64,000 nucleotides of DNA from Kitasatospora cinereorecta. Its GTDB lineage: Bacteria; Actinomycetota; Actinomycetes; Streptomycetales; Streptomycetaceae. Shown piece after piece: positions 59,591 to 64,000 of this stretch; within the stretch, counting starts at the first letter, position 1, and each line of letters begins with the position of its first letter. The stretch is taken from contig NZ_JAMZDX010000004.1 in the NCBI RefSeq assembly GCF_024172095.1, positions 62,001 to 126,000 on the forward strand. Direction: 5' to 3'. The notes under the pieces were generated by a model. The model worked only from the letters and a program-made list of their open reading frames with translations. It was not told where the DNA came from and did no database searches. A program made the translations under genes and the position numbers.

Positions 59591-60352
59591 ATGCCGAAGC
59601 GAACAGCCGTCCTGTCCGACATCCACGGAGTCCTGCCGGCCCTGGAGGCCGTGCTCGCCGAACCCGACGTGCGGGCGGCCGACCGCATCGTGCTCACCGG
59701 CGACATCTGCGCCGGTCCGCAGCCGGCCGAGGTCCTCGACCTGCTGAGCGGTCTCGGCGACCGCGTCCGGTGGGTCGGCGGCAACGCCGACCGCGAACTC
59801 CTCGAGTACCGCCGTAAGGAGCGCGACACGATCCCCGACCCGATCGGCCCCTGGGCCGCCGAACAGCTCCGCGACGACCACCTCGACCTGCTCGCCTCCC
59901 TCCCGCGGACGGCCACCCTCACCGTGGACGGACTCGGCGAGGTGCTGTTCTGCCACGCCACACCCCGGGACGACGAGGAGGTGGTCCTGGTCGACTCCCG
60001 CCTCGAACGCTGGGAGGAGGTCCTCGCCGGCCTCGACCCCGACATCCGCACGGTCGTCTGCGGCCACACCCACATGCCGTACGTCCGCCTCGCCCACGGC
60101 CGGCTGGTGGTCAACCCCGGCAGCGTCGGCATGCCCTACGGCCGGACCGGCGCCCACTGGGCCCTCCTCGGGCCGGGCGTCGAACTCCGCACCACCCGCT
60201 TCGACACCGACGCCGCCGTCACCCGGCTCACCCGCGACTCCGCCTACCCCGACATCGCCGCCTGGGCCGACTACTACCTCCACGCCCGCGCGAGCGACGC
60301 CGACGCCCTCACTGCCTTCGCCCCACGGGACGGCCGCGACCACACCGCGTGA
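59591..60352 (+). CDS. Metallophosphoesterase
   Basis: 253 residues from ATG 59591. The motifs of calcineurin-like phosphodiesterases are all visible: AVLSDIHGVLPALEAVL (D-x-H) near residue 8, VLTGDICAGPQPAEVL (G-D) near 34, VGGNADREL (G-N-x-D variant of GNHD) near 62, LFCHATPRDDEE near 120, and VVCGHTHMPYVRLAHGRLVVNPGSVGMP (G-H-T-H) near 157. It belongs to the YfcE/MJ0936 group. It stands 78 bp after the CYTH gene. If that gene makes cAMP, this could hydrolyse it, but that is speculation. Confidence 0.93.
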   Translation: MPKRTAVLSDIHGVLPALEAVLAEPDVRAADRIVLTGDICAGPQPAEVLDLLSGLGDRVRWVGGNADRELLEYRRKERDTIPDPIGPWAAEQLRDDHLDLLASLPRTATLTVDGLGEVLFCHATPRDDEEVVLVDSRLERWEEVLAGLDPDIRTVVCGHTHMPYVRLAHGRLVVNPGSVGMPYGRTGAHWALLGPGVELRTTRFDTDAAVTRLTRDSAYPDIAAWADYYLHARASDADALTAFAPRDGRDHTA

Positions 60353-60579
60353 AGCCGTGCCCACCGGGCCCTGGCGGGCAGCCGTACTCGGCGCTGCCAG
60401 GCGCGCGGGCGGCACGCCGACACCTCCGGGCGCCACGCCGGCCAGGGAGTCGGTCGGTCCGAATCCGGGCCGCGTCGTTCGCCGTCGGTCCCGTGGCCGG
60501 GACCCGGGCTGACGCCTCCTCCGAAGAGCGCTTCGCCTGCGCCCGCGGCACCGCCCGGCGCTGGGCGACGGGCAGGCGG

Positions 60580-61308
60580 TCAGTAGTCCATGATCTCCTG
60601 CCACTTGCCGGGGAGCTCCGCCTGGAGGCGGTCGGCGGCCTCGGGCGTCAATGCCCTGTACTGCAACCACCCGAGCTCGACGCCGTCGTCCGAGCGGTCA
60701 TCACAGACCAGCACATTGCGGCCGACGAACCACCGCTGCAGCCCGTCGCAGGCCTCCGGCCCGTACAGCGAGGGCACCTCCGTGAGGTGCCGCTCCAGGT
60801 ACTCGGCGTCTCCAGGCAGACGCTCCCGTCGCTGGCCGCCGTTGTCGCCGCACAGGAGGTTCTGCGTGATCAGCAGCTCGATGCAGGCGAGCGAGAAGCG
60901 GTCCGCATACGGCTCCCACTCGCTGCCCTCCTCGTAGCTGTCCCACACGACCGGCGGGTCGGACTCGTGGACGCGGTCGAGCGGGATCGCGAAGCCGTAC
61001 CAGAAGAGCTTCTCCGTCTGCCAGATCAGCACGCTGTCCTCCGCCTCCAGGTCCTCCGGGGCGTACGGATAGCGGAGGGCGTGGAAGAGATCCCGGCGCC
61101 GCCCGAACCGGGCGTACCACTCGCGCATCGCACCGGGCAGAGCGAGGCCAAGCCGCTGCTCGGCCGCGGTCAACTCCGCCTCGGGCACTCCGTCCTCGGG
61201 CTGCACAGGAGCGCCGAGGTTCTCGGCGAACCGCTCGACAAACGCGAACGCAGCGGACGGGCTGGTCAAAGCCGCCGGCAGATCCACTCGGAGGTCAAGT
61301 TCGGACAT
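60580..61308 (-). CDS. SMI1/KNR4 (SUKH) family protein
   Basis: 242 residues. The SUKH pattern is seen in ELTAAEQRLGLALPGAMREWYARFGRRRDLFHALRYPYAPEDLE near residue 48 (the A-E-x-x-L-G-x-x-L-P-x-x-x-x-x-x-Y-x-x-x-G core). VLIWQTEKLFWYGFAIP, PPVVWDSYEEGSEWEPYADRFSLACIELLITQNLL and a long C-terminal end follow. SUKH proteins are mostly immunity proteins of toxin systems or regulators. No cognate toxin is encoded nearby. A second immunity-type gene lies 347 bp away. Confidence 0.85.
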   Translation of the reverse strand: MSELDLRVDLPAALTSPSAAFAFVERFAENLGAPVQPEDGVPEAELTAAEQRLGLALPGAMREWYARFGRRRDLFHALRYPYAPEDLEAEDSVLIWQTEKLFWYGFAIPLDRVHESDPPVVWDSYEEGSEWEPYADRFSLACIELLITQNLLCGDNGGQRRERLPGDAEYLERHLTEVPSLYGPEACDGLQRWFVGRNVLVCDDRSDDGVELGWLQYRALTPEAADRLQAELPGKWQEIMDY

Positions 61309-61364
61309 CCGAGAACGATATCGCCGCAGACCGACATAGCCACGGCCACCGAGCAGACCACCAG

Positions 61365-61520
61365 GCCTGCCCGGCGGAGGTGACTTTCCACTGCCACTGA
61401 TCCTTGACGATCTTCCACCGGAGTGTGACCGTGCCGGCTACCCAGGGAGTGTCACCGGCGTTCTGTCGGGTCCAGCCCTGCGGCTCTTCCCCTCCGCTTC
61501 GTCGTCGGAGGGAGCTCGTC
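61365..61520 (-). pseudogene. Decayed C-terminal gene fragment
   Basis: The minus strand reads AGDTPWVAGTVTLRWKIVKD then QWQWKVTSAGQ, a protein-like beta-hairpin ending. No start, and the upstream sequence is broken. It resembles the closing strands of lipoprotein or NTF2-type domains, but I cannot name the family. It lies between the SUKH and Imm35 genes. Confidence 0.4.
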
Positions 61521-61655
61521 ACAGCCCGACGTTCGACGCAGGGTGTGCAGTGCGATCCGTGGATGCGCTTGCGGAGCTGGTCGACCTGAACCACCCCGAC
61601 ACCGACGCCGTCCTGCTCGACCGGCGCCCGGGCGCGAGGTCTCCGCCACCGAAGG

Positions 61656-62213
61656 CTACTGAACCGGGCCGGCCAGGGTCTCGATCTGCGGCGACGGACG
61701 CGCCGCGGGCTTCGGGATGAGGACGGCCAGTTCCTCCGGGGGGTCGTCGCCGTCCCGGACGGCCGTGACATAGGCCTTCGCCTGCTGGGGTCCCAACAGC
61801 GGGGCCTGCCGCCGTACATGCCGGATGGCGGCCATCGTCCCGTCGGATTGCACGAGCGCTCGGACCGCCGCGAGCAGCGGATCGGCCGCCTCCGGCGGGC
61901 GGACGCCCTTGATCTGCCGGAGGTAGTGCTCCTCCCACCCGCCGCCGCCGAACCCGACGGCCGCGATGCTGTGGATGCTGCCGTCCTGCCGGTCGACCAG
62001 GAATGGCCCGTTGCCCGCCAGCATCGCCCCGATCTCCCCGGTGCGGATGTGCTCCGCCGACTGCCAGAAAACCAGCCATCCGAAGGCATGCTCCTCCACC
62101 GCGACGACAGCGAGCCCGGGCAGCCGCGCCATCCACGGAGACTCCCGGCGACTCCTCGCCAACAGGCCCTCGACCAGCTCCACGGCACGTTCCTCGGTGA
62201 TCACACCTCTCAT
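61656..62213 (-). CDS. Imm35 / YrhB-domain immunity-type protein
   Basis: 185 residues. The N-terminal 100 match the YrhB/Imm35 domain: MRGVITEERAVELVEGLLAR, LAVVAVEEHAFGWLVFWQSAEHI, MLAGNGPFLVDRQDGSIHSI, and WEEHYLRQIKG. This fold is listed as an immunity domain for secreted toxins. The second half (AIRHVRRQAPLLGPQQAKAYVTAVRDGDDPPEELAVLIPKP) has a ribosomal L7/L12-like helical look. Together with the SUKH gene downstream it forms a small immunity island without a visible toxin. Confidence 0.82.
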   Translation of the reverse strand: MRGVITEERAVELVEGLLARSRRESPWMARLPGLAVVAVEEHAFGWLVFWQSAEHIRTGEIGAMLAGNGPFLVDRQDGSIHSIAAVGFGGGGWEEHYLRQIKGVRPPEAADPLLAAVRALVQSDGTMAAIRHVRRQAPLLGPQQAKAYVTAVRDGDDPPEELAVLIPKPAARPSPQIETLAGPVQ

Positions 62214-62434
62214 CGTTCACCACGGCGCAACCGGATTTCGACGCCGCAGGACCGAGGGAGCACCGTCGGGCGTGGCCGGCCGCTCGGCCGTCGCGACAGG
62301 GGCCAGAGCCGAACGGGAAGCGGTCAGGGACCTTCGGCCCGCGCAGCCGGGCGAAACGCGCTGGTAGACCAGTAACCGGCCGGCGAAACGAGCGGTCGAA
62401 GTCCCTCCGTACCTCCAACTCCCTGGGGAGAATC

Positions 62435-63637
62435 ATGCTTTCCGCCGAGTCGGCCGCGATGATCCGCGCCACCCTGCCCGCCGTCGGGGCGGCCCTGGAC
62501 GAGATCACCACCCGGTTCTACGCCACGATGTTCGCCGACCGTCCGGAGCTGCTGGACGGGATGTTCAACCGCGGGAACCAGGCCGGCGGTACCCAGCGGC
62601 AGGCCCTGGCCGGCTCCATCGCGGCGTTCGCCTCCGCCCTCGTCGCGGATCCCGACACGTACCCGCAGGCGGTACTGGACCGCATCGCGCACAAGCACGT
62701 CGCGGTGGGTGTCACCGAGGACCAGTACGTGATCGTCCACAAGTACCTGTTCGCCGCCATCGCCGACGTGCTCGGCGCCGCGGTCACCCCCGAGGTCGCC
62801 GCCGCCTGGGACGAGGTCTACTGGCTGATGGCGGGCGCCCTCATCGCCCAGGAGGCGCGCCTCTACCAGGACGCGGGCGTCGTACCGGGTGACACCTGGC
62901 GGCGGTGGACCGTGGTCGACCGGGTCCGGGAGACGCCGGACACCGCTTCGTTCCTGCTGCGCCCCGCCGACGGCGCCGCCGCGCCGGGCGCCCGGGCGGG
63001 CCAGTACGTCAGCGTACGCGTACGCATGCCCGACGGCGTCCACCAGCTGCGCCAGTACAGCCTCTCCTCCGCGCCCGACGCCGAACTGCGCCGGATCACG
63101 GTCAAGCGGGTACACGGCCACGGCACACCCGATGGCGAGGTGTCCGCGCTGCTCCACGACACGGTGCAGCCCGGCGACGAGCTCACGCTCTCCGCGCCGT
63201 TCGGCGACGTCGTCCTCGACGACACCGACAACCCGCTGGTCCTGGTCTCCGCAGGGATCGGCTGCACGCCGATGGTCGGCATGCTCGAACACCTCACCGC
63301 GACGCGCTCGACCCGACCGGTCACCGTCCTGCACGCCGACCGTTCGCCGGGCGAGCACGCGCTGCGCGCCCGGACCCGCGAGCTCGCCGGTCAACTCTCG
63401 GACGCCCGGGTGGAGTTCTGGTACGAGCAGCCCGGGGCCGACGAGCCGGACGCGCACCCGGGCCGGATCGACCTGACCGGCTCGGTGATCCCCGGCAACG
63501 CCCGGGTCTACCTGTGCGGGCCGCTGCCCTTCATGCGCGAGGCCCGCGCGCAGCTGCTCCGGGCCGGGATACCGGCCCGCCGGATCCGGTACGAGATGTT
63601 CGGCCCCGACCTGTGGCTGGCGGACGCCACCGCCTGA
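62435..63637 (+). CDS. hmp: Flavohemoprotein (NO dioxygenase)
   Basis: 400 residues, the usual length for Hmp. Globin domain (about 1-135): LDEITTRFYATMFADRPELLDGMFNRGNQ with the B/CD-region Phe, and proximal His in RIAHKHVAVGVTEDQYVIVHKYL near residue 88. FAD domain: WTVVDRVRETPDTASFLLRP, HQLRQYSLSSAPDAELRRITVKR (R-x-Y-S) near 205. NAD domain: LVLVSAGIGCTPMVGMLEHL near 270 and VYLCGPLPFMREARAQLL near 363. It converts nitric oxide to nitrate with O2 and NAD(P)H, protecting against nitrosative stress. No clear NsrR box was recognised by eye. Confidence 0.95.
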   Translation: MLSAESAAMIRATLPAVGAALDEITTRFYATMFADRPELLDGMFNRGNQAGGTQRQALAGSIAAFASALVADPDTYPQAVLDRIAHKHVAVGVTEDQYVIVHKYLFAAIADVLGAAVTPEVAAAWDEVYWLMAGALIAQEARLYQDAGVVPGDTWRRWTVVDRVRETPDTASFLLRPADGAAAPGARAGQYVSVRVRMPDGVHQLRQYSLSSAPDAELRRITVKRVHGHGTPDGEVSALLHDTVQPGDELTLSAPFGDVVLDDTDNPLVLVSAGIGCTPMVGMLEHLTATRSTRPVTVLHADRSPGEHALRARTRELAGQLSDARVEFWYEQPGADEPDAHPGRIDLTGSVIPGNARVYLCGPLPFMREARAQLLRAGIPARRIRYEMFGPDLWLADATA

Positions 63638-63656
63638 ACCGGCAGCAGCAGGCCAT

Positions 63657-63672
63657 CCGTCCCCGGGGACGG
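63657..63672. terminator. 16-bp perfect palindrome between convergent genes
   Basis: CCGTCCCC and GGGGACGG meet without a loop, and GGGGACGG recurs at 63677-63684. It lies between the flavohemoprotein stop and the end of the convergent partial gene at 63688. It could act as a bidirectional terminator, though without T runs. Confidence 0.35.
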
Positions 63673-63687
63673 CCCCGGGGACGGGCC

Positions 63688-64000
63688 TCAGTCGAGCACC
63701 TCGACGACCAGGCCGGTGCCGAGGTGGCGGGTGCTCGTGATGACGTCGCGGGTCTGGATCACCACGGTGAACTCCGTCCCCTGCTCGAAGACGGCCGGCC
63801 GGTCCAGCGTGATCTCGACGGGCCCGTCGAGCGCGGGCCCGGCGGGCGCGGGCCCGTCGAGCGCGGATGCGTCGGCGCCCTCCGGCAGGTGCACCGTCGC
63901 CTCCACCACCTCCGACCGCTCCGCGAAGCGCAGTTGGAGGGCCGTACCGAGCGCCGTCTCCGCGCGCAGTGTCGCCCGCAGCCGGCTGTGCGGCCGGACC
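63688..64000 (-). CDS. C-terminal part of an EF-Tu domain-like protein, rest outside window
   Basis: The frame is open to the window edge; about 103 residues are visible, beginning VRPHSRLRATLRAETALGTA and ending EITLDRPAVFEQGTEFTVVI, then QTRDVITSTRHLGTGLVVEVLD and a stop. The closing beta-barrel strands (P-A-V-F-x-x-G-T-x-F-x-V ... G-T-G-x-V) resemble the third domain of EF-Tu and of EF-Tu-like small proteins of actinobacteria. The middle contains a Gly/Pro/Ala-rich repeat (ALDGPAPAGPALDGP). A function is uncertain without the rest. Confidence 0.5.
   Translation of the reverse strand, partial: VRPHSRLRATLRAETALGTALQLRFAERSEVVEATVHLPEGADASALDGPAPAGPALDGPVEITLDRPAVFEQGTEFTVVIQTRDVITSTRHLGTGLVVEVLD

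Noticed and set aside
62220..62434. Possible NsrR box upstream of the flavohemoprotein
   Set aside because: I searched by eye for an AACACG-type inverted repeat and saw no convincing match.
1..64000. tRNA, rRNA, riboswitch, CRISPR, prophage or polyketide/nonribosomal peptide genes
   Set aside because: None of the characteristic sequences or domain patterns was seen on either strand; small RNAs cannot be excluded by reading alone.

Overview
The window is a high-GC actinobacterial chromosome segment. GTG and TTG starts are common, third codon positions are almost always G or C, and several families are typical of Streptomycetaceae (ECF41-type sigma factor, DUF2182/DUF1326 pair, DUF2252, YcnI, class Ic aminotransferase, many TetR/MarR/LysR regulators). 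A Streptomyces or Kitasatospora chromosome is the best guess; genus and replicon are inference. Intact genes alternate with decayed gene ends, one intact insertion sequence and solo IS debris, as expected of an accessory or chromosome-arm region. I see no tRNA, rRNA, CRISPR array, prophage or large biosynthetic cluster.

Layout. 0-7 kb: an operon with an amidohydrolase (cut by the window edge) and a complete five-gene peptide-type ABC importer (lipoprotein, two permeases, two ATPases). 7-13.5 kb: an Old Yellow Enzyme gene divergent from a TetR regulator over a perfect palindrome, an SGNH hydrolase, an unknown protein, two decayed stretches and a glycine-rich secreted protein. 13.8-19.2 kb: a LysR regulator divergent from cupin and DoxX genes, two small secreted or membrane proteins, an alpha-beta-barrel protein and a HEAT-repeat protein. 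19.2-24.1 kb: a gene graveyard leading into a 1203-residue secreted protein that joins an M4 (thermolysin) and an M1 (aminopeptidase) metallopeptidase. 24.4-27.2 kb: SnoaL, MarR and DUF2182 genes divergent from DUF1326. 27-35 kb: membrane proteins, a protein with three Cys-rich repeats, and an IS701-family element lying between two paralogous septum-formation-like membrane proteins, with a solo IS end nearby.

35-49.6 kb: a GH16 glucanase, a stalked surface protein, an APH-fold protein lacking its catalytic residues, a copper-linked YcnI pair, an ECF41-type sigma factor with an FAD oxidoreductase, a membrane protein behind a 14-bp palindrome, DUF2252, an NTF2-like protein, an aspartate-type aminotransferase, a ricin-type lectin and a phosphoribosyltransferase. 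49.8-57.5 kb: small unknowns, a hydrolase, a TetR/quinone oxidoreductase pair sharing an operator sequence, a secreted beta-propeller, an AhpD-like protein and a VOC protein. 57.6-64 kb: Nudix, CYTH and metallophosphoesterase genes in a row, two immunity-type genes (SUKH and Imm35/YrhB) around a decayed gene end, a flavohemoprotein, and an edge-truncated protein.

The items most worth a second look are the M4-M1 fusion, the triple Cys-rich repeat protein, the inactive-looking APH kinase, the orphan immunity pair, the IS701/septum-formation paralog arrangement, the shared TetR operator, and the bias of the pseudogene fragments towards C-terminal ends.
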